DNA of 64,000 nt from assembly GCA_028281535.1 (NCBI GenBank), contig JANQJS010000024.1, positions 1 to 64,000 on the forward strand, read 5' to 3'. The notes under the pieces are model-generated. The model saw only the letters and a list, made by a program, of their open reading frames with translations, had not been told where the DNA came from and did no database searches. This DNA is from Sedimentisphaerales bacterium. GTDB lineage: Bacteria > Planctomycetota > Phycisphaerae > Sedimentisphaerales > SM23-30. Shown one piece after another: positions 35,370-44,565 of the stretch. The translations under genes and the position numbers were made by a program. The stretch's first letter is position 1. Each line of letters starts with the position of its first letter.

Positions 35370-35638
35370 TGGCAAATCTCCATTCTCTAGCAAAGAATAA
35401 TTGGCTGAACGATAAATTAGGTAACACTAGGAGTGATGGGTAAGTAGACGTGACAAGTTTTCAACACACATTTTTTGTTTTGTCTCTGACTCCTATATCT
35501 CACATAGTATAACAATTAAAACCCGTGTTGTAAACCATTTTAAAGTGTCTCTTATTATGAGGAGTGAATTTTCTAATTGTGTTATTTGTCAAGTATCCAA
35601 ATAATCACATTGGCTTAAGTCGGAGGAAAAGGGCATAG

Positions 35639-36589
35639 TCAGTTATTATTGCGAATTTTGTTTAATATATTCCTGCCACCGATTTCACATAATTTGATTG
35701 CCAGGTCGCGTCCAAGTTTTGTCGCATGTGAAACTCGATCATCATTCGGTAAGTTGATCGTTATGTGGTCCCTGATTAATTCTGTGCCATCTAGGTTGGC
35801 AATCATTCCGTAAAGCGTTAGCCGATTTCCTTCTAATTGTGCATACGCACCGATGGGAACTTGACAGCCACCTTCTAATGTAGCAAGCATACATCGCTCT
35901 GCTAGTGCGGTGATTTCGCTGCTGGGGTCATTGAGTTTCTTGATCATGTTTAACTTCTCAGGATCATTGATTCTTGTTTGAATTGCCAATGCGCCTTGGG
36001 CGCAGGCAGGAAGAAAATCAATGGGCGAAAGAATCTGATGATGATCGAGTTGAATTTCTAGGCGTGCAATTGCAGCATTGGCCATGAGTAGGCCGTCAGC
36101 ATCTGATTCTTGAAATTTCTGCAAGCGTGTTTGGACATTGCCGCGAATATTTTCGGTTTGGATATCTGGTCGTAAGTGTTTGATTTGCGCTGCTCGTCGG
36201 AGTGAGCCTGTTAGAATTTTGGCTCCTTTCGGTAATAGGTCTATCGAGTTTGTCTCACGCATAATCAATGTATCGCGGCAATCTTGACGTGTCGGTACCG
36301 CGGCGATCATCAAGCCTTCTGGGGAGGCGGTTTCCATATCTTTATAGGAGTGGACTGCCAGGTCGATTGAGCCATCAAGCAGGGCTTGCTCTATATCTTT
36401 GGTGAAGAGACCTTTGTCACCAATTTCAGCAAGAGGTGTTTCGAGATTTATGTCGCCAGTGGTTTTGATGATTTTTTGCTGAAACGTGGTTTCTGGAAAA
36501 TGCTGTTTTAGCATGTCTTCAACACTCTGGGCCTGCCACAAGGCCAGGGCGGATCCTCTGGTTCCGATAACTATTGGTTTGTCACTCAT
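35639..36589 (-). CDS. hemC: Porphobilinogen deaminase (hydroxymethylbilane synthase), 316 aa
   Basis: It condenses four porphobilinogen units into hydroxymethylbilane in the cytoplasm. Family motifs are complete: IGTRGSALALWQA at the start, FTKDIEQALLDGSIDLAVHS, catalytic Asp84 in HSYKD, LTGSLRRAAQIKHLRPD, NIRGNVQTRL, ACAQGALAIQ and EGGCQVPIG, where Cys242 would carry the dipyrromethane cofactor. The usual LKDLPT is YKDMETASP here. Length is normal. It is divergent from dnaG, and separated by about 10 kb from cobA-hemD and hemL, on the opposite strand. Confidence 0.97.
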   Translation of the reverse strand: MSDKPIVIGTRGSALALWQAQSVEDMLKQHFPETTFQQKIIKTTGDINLETPLAEIGDKGLFTKDIEQALLDGSIDLAVHSYKDMETASPEGLMIAAVPTRQDCRDTLIMRETNSIDLLPKGAKILTGSLRRAAQIKHLRPDIQTENIRGNVQTRLQKFQESDADGLLMANAAIARLEIQLDHHQILSPIDFLPACAQGALAIQTRINDPEKLNMIKKLNDPSSEITALAERCMLATLEGGCQVPIGAYAQLEGNRLTLYGMIANLDGTELIRDHITINLPNDDRVSHATKLGRDLAIKLCEIGGRNILNKIRNNN

Positions 36590-36996
36590 TTGTTTGATTT
36601 ATTGTAAACGGTTTATGAATTTTCAAAAGGGCATCATAGCATTTGTGGATTCTTACGTCTTGTTTTATTCTCGAAAACTTTTTAGTCGGGTAAAATAAAA
36701 TAGTAAAAAATTTTTTGTTTTTTTGCCTTCTTACGATAATGGTATTTTAATATTTGTTATGTATGTAGGCGAGGCTTGTTACATTTGCAAATGACGTGTA
36801 AAAGATGATAGCTTAGCCAACAAAATTTACAGAACTTACGACCTAAAAGTTGTCAGTCTAGGTAATTTAAAACGACTAGGAAAAGTGGTGTTAAGATTTC
36901 ACGAGACAGGTAACGCTGTTTTGCCAATTGTGAATATTTTAACGATGAAAATGTGTTTAAATTCATCTATTTTCATGATTAATAACCCCACTTTAT
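36590..36996. other. Divergent intergenic region hemC / dnaG
   Basis: About 400 bp of AT-rich DNA upstream of the dnaG promoter. Two related blocks, GTCAGTCTAGGTAATTTAAA and the following ACGACTAGG, give a weak direct repeat of CTAGG near 36856-36880. No gene is seen. Confidence 0.4.
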
Positions 36997-37025
36997 TTGA
37001 CAAAATATGGTTCTGGTGATATACT
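36997..37025 (+). promoter_or_regulatory. Sigma-70 promoter upstream of dnaG-rpoD
   Basis: A consensus -35 TTGACA (36997-37002) and -10 TATACT (37020-37025) are separated by exactly 17 bp. Transcription would begin near 37032, giving a leader of about 110 nt before dnaG. Confidence 0.75.
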
Positions 37026-37142
37026 TAAAAGGTTTACAAGTGGTAGGCATAAACCTAATAGTAGAATAAGCAGAAACAAAGCAGAATTTACAAGAATATC
37101 TTAAAATTCTGACGCTAATTTAGAAAGACGCCAGGAATTTAA

Positions 37143-38954
37143 GTGTCCTTTTTTGATGATAGCCATATCAGGCAAGTCATAGCGGCGACAAACATTGTCG
37201 AATTGGTCGGCCGTTATGTCGCATTGAAGCAGAAAGGAAAAGACTTTGTCGGGTTGTGTCCGTTTCACGACGATCATAGTCCTTCGATGTACGTCAGTCC
37301 GGCTAAGCAGATATTTAAATGTTTTGTCTGTGGTGCTGGCGGCGATGCGATTAAGTTTTTACAACGTCGCGAACAACTGACCTTTCCGGAAGCGGTAAGC
37401 TTTCTGGCGCAGCAAAATGGGGTGCAGCTGCCAGAGCGAAAAGCAGAGCCCACTCGGTCAGGTGAGTATAGTAGAAAGGAACTGGAGCAGTCAAACGTTT
37501 GGGTTGCCCGGCTTTTTCGCAGTACTTATGAAGATGCGGAAAAGGGTCAGCGAGCAAGAAGCTACGTTGACGAGCGAGGCTTAACTGATGAGATTGCTCG
37601 TAAGTTTGGCTTAGGATGGGCACCGCCGATGTGGGATTATGTGACCGCTTCTGCCGCAAAGCAGAATCAGGACACAGGGAAACTTGTCCAAACGGGTGTG
37701 TTAGTTAGAAAAAGTGATGGAAGTGTGTACGATCGTTTTAGAGAGCGACTCATCTTTCCGGTGATCGATGCTCTTGGACGCGTAATAGCTTTTGGTGGAC
37801 GTACGCTTGGCGACGATCCTGCTAAGTATTTGAATAGTCCTGAAAGCGCACTTTTTAATAAGAGTCAGGCAATCTATGGATTGCATTTGGCCAAAGACGA
37901 GATCGTCAAGCAGCGAACAGCGATCGTTGTGGAAGGCTATCTCGATTGCATTATGTCGCATCAGTTTGATGTGGCCAATGTGGTGGCAACGCTGGGGACG
38001 GCTTTGACGCCAGAGCATGCTAAGACGTTGTCGCGGTATGCAGACAAAATAATATTACTTTTTGATCCGGATGAAGCGGGTCAGAAAGCGGCAGACCGAG
38101 CCTTGGAGATCTTCTTTGCTCAGCAAATTGAAGTTCGGCTCGCATCGTTGCCCACCGGGCTCGACCCGAGTGATTTTTTACTTAAGATGGGACGCGAGGC
38201 GTTTCTTGAAATATTGGAAAACGCCACCGATGCCCTGGAGTATAAATGGACATTAATGTTGGACAGGCTTGAGAAAACTGACACGGTCGCTGGCCGGAAG
38301 CAAGCTATTGAAACATTTTTATCATTTATCGCAAACGCGATGGCGTCTAAAAAAATGGACGTTGTACAGAGCGGGCTGATCATTAATGATGTTGCCAAGT
38401 TGTTAGATCAACCGGCGAGCATGATTAGAGATCGCTTTAAGCAGTTAGAGCGTCAAGCTGGCCAGTCGCCACGGAGAAAAGAAACTGTGGTGGTTAAGCG
38501 AGATGCCTTAGATATGGATAACACGAGACGAGCGCAACAGGAAATTTTAGAGGTGTTGCTGAATCGTCCTGAAATGTTTGAACAAGTGAATAATGAAATA
38601 ATGCCCCAGGATTTTGGTGATCCTGTCTTAGAGCAGATAGCTTCAACGATTTGGCGTTATTGCGAGCAAGGCGGACGTGGTCAAACCCACGAAATCATCT
38701 CAACAATTGAAGATGTAACATTAAGTGACCTTGCAACCGATATGGCCGAGCGTGGATCGAAGCGAGAAAATTACGATCAAACCATCGCTGGTGCATTAGA
38801 GTATTTAAAATATATAAAACTGGAAGAATCCAGGAAGCAGCTGCGTGAGCAGGTGACTTCAGCCGCTAAGGATTATGGCAAGGATGTTGAAAACGCGCTT
38901 TTGATGGAAATTCAAGCGAAGATGCAAAACAATCCAAGAAAACCTGGTGGTTGA
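37143..38954 (+). CDS. dnaG: DNA primase (603 aa)
   Basis: It makes RNA primers for DNA replication. The CHC2 zinc finger is intact (Cys39, His42, Cys60, Cys63 in [10 protein letters not shown]...[10 protein letters not shown]). The catalytic core follows ([19 protein letters not shown], then the Toprim segments VVEGYLDCI and [13 protein letters not shown]). The C-terminal helicase-binding region is helical (about 450-600). Start is GTG 37143 with AGGA about eight bases upstream. rpoD follows 86 bp later on the same strand, the core of the macromolecular-synthesis operon; rpsU is not in front. Confidence 0.97.
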   Translation: MSFFDDSHIRQVIAATNIVELVGRYVALKQKGKDFVGLCPFHDDHSPSMYVSPAKQIFKCFVCGAGGDAIKFLQRREQLTFPEAVSFLAQQNGVQLPERKAEPTRSGEYSRKELEQSNVWVARLFRSTYEDAEKGQRARSYVDERGLTDEIARKFGLGWAPPMWDYVTASAAKQNQDTGKLVQTGVLVRKSDGSVYDRFRERLIFPVIDALGRVIAFGGRTLGDDPAKYLNSPESALFNKSQAIYGLHLAKDEIVKQRTAIVVEGYLDCIMSHQFDVANVVATLGTALTPEHAKTLSRYADKIILLFDPDEAGQKAADRALEIFFAQQIEVRLASLPTGLDPSDFLLKMGREAFLEILENATDALEYKWTLMLDRLEKTDTVAGRKQAIETFLSFIANAMASKKMDVVQSGLIINDVAKLLDQPASMIRDRFKQLERQAGQSPRRKETVVVKRDALDMDNTRRAQQEILEVLLNRPEMFEQVNNEIMPQDFGDPVLEQIASTIWRYCEQGGRGQTHEIISTIEDVTLSDLATDMAERGSKRENYDQTIAGALEYLKYIKLEESRKQLREQVTSAAKDYGKDVENALLMEIQAKMQNNPRKPGG

Positions 38955-39040
38955 TTGGGACCGAAAATTTCGGTCAAACTAAAATATTAATAATTAAAAA
39001 TAAATCTTTTAATCAAGATCGTTGTGCTAGGAGTGTAACA

Positions 39041-40807
39041 TTGATTAAAGCAAATGAAAAAGCTTCTGAAACTAAAGAGAAAACCGAAAACAGCGAAATC
39101 GTACAGCCAGCAGTTGTTGGTAGTGTAGGCGTTGTTGAAGGTGACAATACCGTTAAAGCCCTTGTAGAAAAGGGTAAGGCGCAAGGGTTCATTACTTATG
39201 AAGAAATGAACGACGAGCTGCCTGATGAAAACCTTTCTCCAGATCATCTCGATAGTCTTTTAATGACGTTGGACGACCTTGGTATCGATCTCATCGATGA
39301 GGCCGATGTCGAAAAACGTGGTTTGGACGATGAAAAAGATGGCAAAGGTGACATGGTTGCCCAGGATGCGACGCTGGAACAAGTTCTGACCGGTGGCGAA
39401 AGCGACCGTCGAATCGATGATCCCGTGCGTATGTATCTGACTCAGATGGGTGAGATTCCTTTGCTCAATCGCGAGAGTGAAATTTCCCTGGCTAAGAAAA
39501 TTGAGTTGGCGCGTATGGCGTTTCGCCGCAAAGTGCTCGAAAGCGATTACAGCATGAGCATGGCGGTGAAAATCCTCGAACAAGTGGAAGCGGGCATGCT
39601 GCCATTTGATCGTACCATGCGTGTTTCTACCGCGAATGCCAGTGCAAAAATGTCTGTGATCAGACGCATGGCGGATAATATCAAAACCGTCCATATGATC
39701 ATGGAGCGTAACCGCAATGATTGGGAAACCTTACTTCAAACGAAAGATGCTCAAGATCGTAAGCAGCTTGAGAGTTTGATGATTCAGCGTCGTCGTCGTG
39801 CCGCGACTCTTTTAGAAGAGTTGGCACTGCGAACCAGCCGTGTTCGTCCGATGATGATTCGTTTGGAAAGCACGCTTAAGAAAATGGACGAACTGGCCAG
39901 AATGCTGGAGAAACCTGAAGATCATCAGTTGACCGATGAAGATGTCATGGTTATCCAGGAAGAGCTGGAAGGGCTTCAGGATTTATGCCTGGAAACGCCT
40001 GAGCAGTTGCGATTCCGTTGCGAATCTGTGCGAAAAGTGTTCAGTGAATATGAAGATGCCAAGCGTAAATTGAGCGGTGGTAACCTTCGTTTGGTGGTTT
40101 CGATTGCCAAGAAGTATCGTAATCGTGGTTTAAGTTTCTTGGATATTATTCAAGAAGGTAATACTGGTCTCATGCGTGCGGTGGATAAATATGAGTATCG
40201 CCGTGGGTATAAATTCAGTACCTATGCGACTTGGTGGATTCGCCAGGCGATTACCCGTGCGATTGCTGATCATGCTCGTACGATTCGTATTCCAGTGCAT
40301 ATGATTGAGACGATGAGTCGTCTGAGAAATATCAGTAAGAAACTTCAGCAAGAACTGGGTGTTGAGCCTAGCATTGAAGAAATTGCCAAAGCGGCCGATA
40401 TGCCGATTTCAGAAGCGCGGCGTGTTATGAAGATTTCACGTCATCCTATCAGTCTGGATCGACCAGTGGGTGAAAGTGAAGATAGCTACTTCGGTGATTT
40501 CATTGAAGATGAAGGTGCGGAGTCTCCGGTTAATGTTGCGACTCAGGAAATGTTGAAAGAAAAAATCGATACCGTCCTGAAGACATTGACTTACCGTGAA
40601 CGCGAAATTATCAAATTGCGTTATGGTATCGGTGATGGTTATACCTATACGCTCGAAGAAGTGGGTCGTATTTTTAAAGTGACTCGCGAACGTGTGCGTC
40701 AGGTCGAAGCCAAAGCGATTCGCAAATTACGCCATCCGGTTAGAAGTAGAAAATTGCAAGGCTTCCTGGATAAAGGCGAAGTGCCACCCGATGATGAACT
40801 AGAATAA
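39041..40807 (+). CDS. rpoD: Primary sigma factor, RpoD/SigA type (588 aa)
   Basis: This is the housekeeping sigma subunit. Region 1.1 is at about residues 38-90 ([19 protein letters not shown]). Region 1.2 is [21 protein letters not shown] ~200-residue non-conserved insert follows, then region 2 ([53 protein letters not shown]), region 3 (IPVHMIETM), and region 4 ([40 protein letters not shown]). The frame is open from 38951, but TTG 39041 has AGGAG (39029-39033) at ideal spacing and gives a normal N-terminus. GIGDGYTYT in region 4 is a few residues longer than the common GLxDGxxxT. Confidence 0.95.
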   Translation: MIKANEKASETKEKTENSEIVQPAVVGSVGVVEGDNTVKALVEKGKAQGFITYEEMNDELPDENLSPDHLDSLLMTLDDLGIDLIDEADVEKRGLDDEKDGKGDMVAQDATLEQVLTGGESDRRIDDPVRMYLTQMGEIPLLNRESEISLAKKIELARMAFRRKVLESDYSMSMAVKILEQVEAGMLPFDRTMRVSTANASAKMSVIRRMADNIKTVHMIMERNRNDWETLLQTKDAQDRKQLESLMIQRRRRAATLLEELALRTSRVRPMMIRLESTLKKMDELARMLEKPEDHQLTDEDVMVIQEELEGLQDLCLETPEQLRFRCESVRKVFSEYEDAKRKLSGGNLRLVVSIAKKYRNRGLSFLDIIQEGNTGLMRAVDKYEYRRGYKFSTYATWWIRQAITRAIADHARTIRIPVHMIETMSRLRNISKKLQQELGVEPSIEEIAKAADMPISEARRVMKISRHPISLDRPVGESEDSYFGDFIEDEGAESPVNVATQEMLKEKIDTVLKTLTYREREIIKLRYGIGDGYTYTLEEVGRIFKVTRERVRQVEAKAIRKLRHPVRSRKLQGFLDKGEVPPDDELE

Positions 40808-40840
40808 GCCTAAGTTCGGTTTGTTTAAATTATAAATTCA

Positions 40841-40880
40841 AGCGATGAGTTCGATATTATTGAGCTCATCGCTTTTTTAT
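40841..40880 (+). terminator. Rho-independent terminator of dnaG-rpoD
   Basis: A 9-bp perfect stem (AGCGATGAG / CTCATCGCT) with a 15-nt loop is followed by TTTTTT, 33 bp after the rpoD stop. Confidence 0.85.
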
Positions 40881-41010
40881 TTATTTGTGATTTGTTGTGT
40901 GCGTTACTGTTATTGGTGATTTTTGAACAGGCTGTTGTGAAATCGCTGACATTTACTGAAACGGTATCGGATGCTTTGGCCAATTGGATCAACACATCAT
41001 TAGCAATATT

Positions 41011-41421
41011 TTACTGTTCTAATACATGTTTGGCTTTATTCCAAAATGTTAATATTAAGGTTCCCAGGATGATGCAGGGAAGGGAGTCTCCCAGATACCA
41101 GATTGTCGGCATCTTGACAAAAAAACCTGTGAGAATGCAGGCGATGCCTAGAAAAAGAGTGCCAAGTCCTGCGAAGGGAACGAAAATACCATATTTCATG
41201 GGATCTTTTGCCAGCATGATGAAAAAGATCCCGATCATCACACTGGTTGCCAACATGAGTCGAATGATATATTCCGTTAATGGGGAGCTGGGAAATTGTG
41301 TTTGATCAATACCGAAAGCGGCAGCCAGATTTTTAAAAACAGATAAAGGCAGGACCAATCCGACAACACCTAACAGGCATAATAGCCCCGAAATCCATAA
41401 GCTTACTTTTAAAGCACGCAT
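41011..41421 (-). CDS. Small four-helix membrane protein (136 aa)
   Basis: Four hydrophobic segments are visible (about residues 5-30, 50-70, 78-100 and 108-128), with FPSSPLTEYIIRLMLATS between the first and second. It resembles small integral membrane proteins of the DUF4345 kind, but I cannot be sure. It lies convergent to rpoD and downstream of the LamG gene on the same strand, 117 bp apart. Confidence 0.65.
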   Translation of the reverse strand: MRALKVSLWISGLLCLLGVVGLVLPLSVFKNLAAAFGIDQTQFPSSPLTEYIIRLMLATSVMIGIFFIMLAKDPMKYGIFVPFAGLGTLFLGIACILTGFFVKMPTIWYLGDSLPCIILGTLILTFWNKAKHVLEQ

Positions 41422-41537
41422 GGCACAAACCCCTTTCTATTGTTTAATCGCAATCATTATATAGCCTATTTAAAGAATACACCATTTTGCAGAGAAAGCG
41501 AATAAAACGATAAAAATAGCTGGGATTAGACCATTTA

Positions 41538-44180
41538 TTAATTCGTTATTTGGATGTTTAAATCATTTTCTGTTTGTTTTTCAACCCATAATAAAAGTGT
41601 TTTTTGTCCTTGGGTGTCACGTACGATACCTTTTCTTAATGACGGTCCGTAATCTATCTTTGTATTGTTTATGCTAACCTCAGGAAAATCATCGCTTTGC
41701 CAGTTATTGATTTTTATACAGGGATTAACAACTGGGTGATCATTGGTTGCATGGATCGTGAATGAAATGTCATCAGATTCGCGATCGAAATCAAAACTTT
41801 TCTGGTCGGCATTAAATCCGTGAGAGGTTGCACCTTTGACGCTGATCACTTTAGCAGGTTTTCGCCAACTGCGTGCCAATGGCACAAGTTTGTCGATGGA
41901 TTGGTTGGTAAAACCATATAAAACACGGCTGCCACTTTTAGTGTCGCCATTACCGCCTAGCGCAAAGTGACTAACCCGATCTGTGTCGACGGCAAAGCGG
42001 CCATCTGAGGGGATAAAATAAATTGGCCAGTGATTCCAGGGGCCTGCAAATGGATCGTCGGTATATTCTGATTGTTCGTGTCGTCCCCAGGTGCCACTGC
42101 CATTACTGGAATAAACCAGGAAGACTTTATAATCGGATTTAGTATTAATGATTTCTATGCTAGAATCTCTGATTGGATTTCTAGGATTTCTGTTAGGCTT
42201 TTTCCAAGTGAGTTGACCAATTTTTCCATCGAGATTTGCCACTGTTTTTGCCGTTAAATCAACCACGTCGAGCGCTGTTTGGCCAGGGTTGGTGAATAAT
42301 TGGACGTCCTGGAATCCTGGCTGATCGACCACTCTATTCCAGATGACTTTGCGTACACCTGTGCCGTCAGGATAAATGGTATGGTATTCGTCTGTCCAGT
42401 GAAGCCGGTCAGGACAAATATAGGCAATGTCGACGCATGGGTATCGCCAGTGAATTATGACACGAGCTGGGGAGTTTTCAATAATACGGGCATAACTGTG
42501 TCGTGTTTGTTTGTCGGACATATGTTCTGAACAGCCATGTTTAGTAAAAATTTCTGAGCTTTGATCTGCCATCCAATTGTTTTTATCCGTTATCCAGTTT
42601 GCGGCATAATTGGTACCGCGCCAATAAACGACACTACATGGATTTTGGTCAAATTTCACCACAATATCGGCGTAGTTTGTATTGCGCCACATGTTGTCCC
42701 ATAGTTCATGGAATACTAGTTTCTTGTAGGTTGCTCCAAATTGAGTGGCTTGTCCAACTTCACCTGGAAGAACGGCTTTGGTTAAATCACTTGTGCGATT
42801 TTCCGGTAGGTAAGTCTTATAAAATGATTTAATTTGTTTAGCAGTTAGTACTTGATCATAAATTCGCAATTCATCCATGAGTCCTTGAAAGCCGAGTATG
42901 AATGGAAGGTTTTGGTCAAAATCTCGAACATAATCGGTACCGCGTAATTTTTCAGTGTTTAAACCAATGGTTGTATTTATCTCAAGCGGCTGATATGGTT
43001 TGTCCAGTTTCGCAGACTTGATTTTTTCTCCATCAATATACAAATGAATCTGATTCTCATCAATGATCCCAGCGACATGGTGCCATTTGTAGAGTGGAAT
43101 CTTATTTTCGCTTTGAACTCTTGAGCCATTTACGATGAAAATTAAGTGCCCATAAGCATCGATACCGAAATAATAACCTTGCTCACCAATATTTTTTGAT
43201 TCATGGATAATGGGAGCATCATTATATGGGTAGACGTCCAATGCGATCCATGCCTGAAGTGTCATCAGATGGTTTTCTTGTGTTTCATCCTCATTCTCTT
43301 CATCTTCTTCATATTCGTATTCCGAATAAATGTCATAACTAAATGATGTTGTATGTCCATCAAATGCTAACGCTGTTCCTGATACCCCTTTTTTAAAGGT
43401 GTTCATAAGACCGTGCAGCGGTGTTTCATACTCATCGTCGTCATCGTTTTCGACGACTTCGTTAAATAGCTGGTAAACATAGTCGCGGCGTTCTCTTAAT
43501 CCTTCATCCAATCGCCAGCCAGCGATAGGTCTAGGAAGTTTTGGGTCTTTGATGATCGGATTGCCATCGATGGGGTCACGTTTTAGTGGAGCGGGTAGTC
43601 CCCAGTCTACTTTACTGTGGTCTATGGCATGATCCGTCAGGGTGATTTTTTGCTTAATACCAAATCCTGGATGATTCCAATCTTCACTACGTGTTTTATC
43701 GGCCGCTTTCACTAAACGATCTATGGTGCCATTGGGGTAAATGGTAAATAATTCATGGACGACACCTGTGAAGCCATGTTGGATTACTGAGTCCAGTTCC
43801 TGAATTGATTTTTTTAATGTTTGTGTATCTTTGTAATATCGTAAATGGACGATGATTTTTTCTGGGGAATTTTCGATGAGGCGAACATAGGTATAATAGA
43901 AGTTATAGTCTTTATCTCTGTCGGGGAAAAAGTCATCTATTTGGCCTGTAAATGTTGGGGTGCACCATAAAGGTTGATAGCCAGTTTTGCGGGGAAATTC
44001 TAGCTGTTTATCTTTACCAAGAACGACCACTAAGTCGCTATATCCCCCAAGATAATCTGTGGCGGAGTGTTGTAATTTTGTATGGTAGGCATAAAAGTTT
44101 GATGCATTAACTGGAGTGCTTACAAAAAGCACAAAGCAAAGAATCTTGGCTGCAATTGGTGGGAGTTTTGATGAGATCAT
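41538..44180 (-). CDS. Secreted LamG-domain protein (880 aa)
   Basis: A signal peptide (to about residue 26, PVNA) is followed by a region with two related blocks that recur on both sides of the LamG domain: ...PLWCTPTFTGQIDDFF...IENSPEKIIVHLRY and ...YAANWITDKNNWMAD...IENSPARVIIHWRY, each followed by a TIYPDGT motif. The LamG/concanavalin domain (about residues 295-455) shows LQAWIALDVYPYNDAPIIHE, KWHHVAGIIDENQIHLYIDG and GLMDELRIYDQVLTAKQIKS. It is probably an extracellular sugar-binding protein; no catalytic motif is recognisable. It is divergent from the propeller gene at 44566. Confidence 0.8.
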   Translation of the reverse strand: MISSKLPPIAAKILCFVLFVSTPVNASNFYAYHTKLQHSATDYLGGYSDLVVVLGKDKQLEFPRKTGYQPLWCTPTFTGQIDDFFPDRDKDYNFYYTYVRLIENSPEKIIVHLRYYKDTQTLKKSIQELDSVIQHGFTGVVHELFTIYPNGTIDRLVKAADKTRSEDWNHPGFGIKQKITLTDHAIDHSKVDWGLPAPLKRDPIDGNPIIKDPKLPRPIAGWRLDEGLRERRDYVYQLFNEVVENDDDDEYETPLHGLMNTFKKGVSGTALAFDGHTTSFSYDIYSEYEYEEDEENEDETQENHLMTLQAWIALDVYPYNDAPIIHESKNIGEQGYYFGIDAYGHLIFIVNGSRVQSENKIPLYKWHHVAGIIDENQIHLYIDGEKIKSAKLDKPYQPLEINTTIGLNTEKLRGTDYVRDFDQNLPFILGFQGLMDELRIYDQVLTAKQIKSFYKTYLPENRTSDLTKAVLPGEVGQATQFGATYKKLVFHELWDNMWRNTNYADIVVKFDQNPCSVVYWRGTNYAANWITDKNNWMADQSSEIFTKHGCSEHMSDKQTRHSYARIIENSPARVIIHWRYPCVDIAYICPDRLHWTDEYHTIYPDGTGVRKVIWNRVVDQPGFQDVQLFTNPGQTALDVVDLTAKTVANLDGKIGQLTWKKPNRNPRNPIRDSSIEIINTKSDYKVFLVYSSNGSGTWGRHEQSEYTDDPFAGPWNHWPIYFIPSDGRFAVDTDRVSHFALGGNGDTKSGSRVLYGFTNQSIDKLVPLARSWRKPAKVISVKGATSHGFNADQKSFDFDRESDDISFTIHATNDHPVVNPCIKINNWQSDDFPEVSINNTKIDYGPSLRKGIVRDTQGQKTLLLWVEKQTENDLNIQITN

Positions 44181-44565
44181 TCTACTTCCTTCGATGTTTA
44201 GGTGTTCAATGGAAATTAATCATGGAAATGCCCAGAAACTGGTCAATAAATAGACTTCTGACTATATTGATTATTGTTAGAGGACGGATATCCCTTTTAG
44301 AATAGGTGTGGATGACCTATTCGTTGATTTAGTCTCCGATTATTGGTTTGTAGCTGGTTTGGATAGCTGTTAATAGATAAAATTATACTCAAAATAGCCA
44401 CAAGTAGTAGTTAAAATTTCCTTCGGTTATCACGAACTGGAGTTTTTGGGCTTAGGCCGAATCTGCTCAGAAGTTGAGGGTTTCCAAATGGGCTAAATTA
44501 TGTTAGTGTAGGCGATTATCGTATGGAAACGACAATATGCCCCGAATTTGTAAAGGACAATATCG
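44181..44565. other. Divergent intergenic region
   Basis: About 385 bp between two genes for secreted proteins, which must hold both promoters. AAAGGA precedes ATG 44566. I see no RNA gene or clear repeat. Confidence 0.4.

Noticed and set aside
40892-41305. 137-codon plus-strand frame behind rpoD
   Set aside because: It starts after the rpoD terminator and lies opposite the four-helix membrane protein, whose frame has clear helices.
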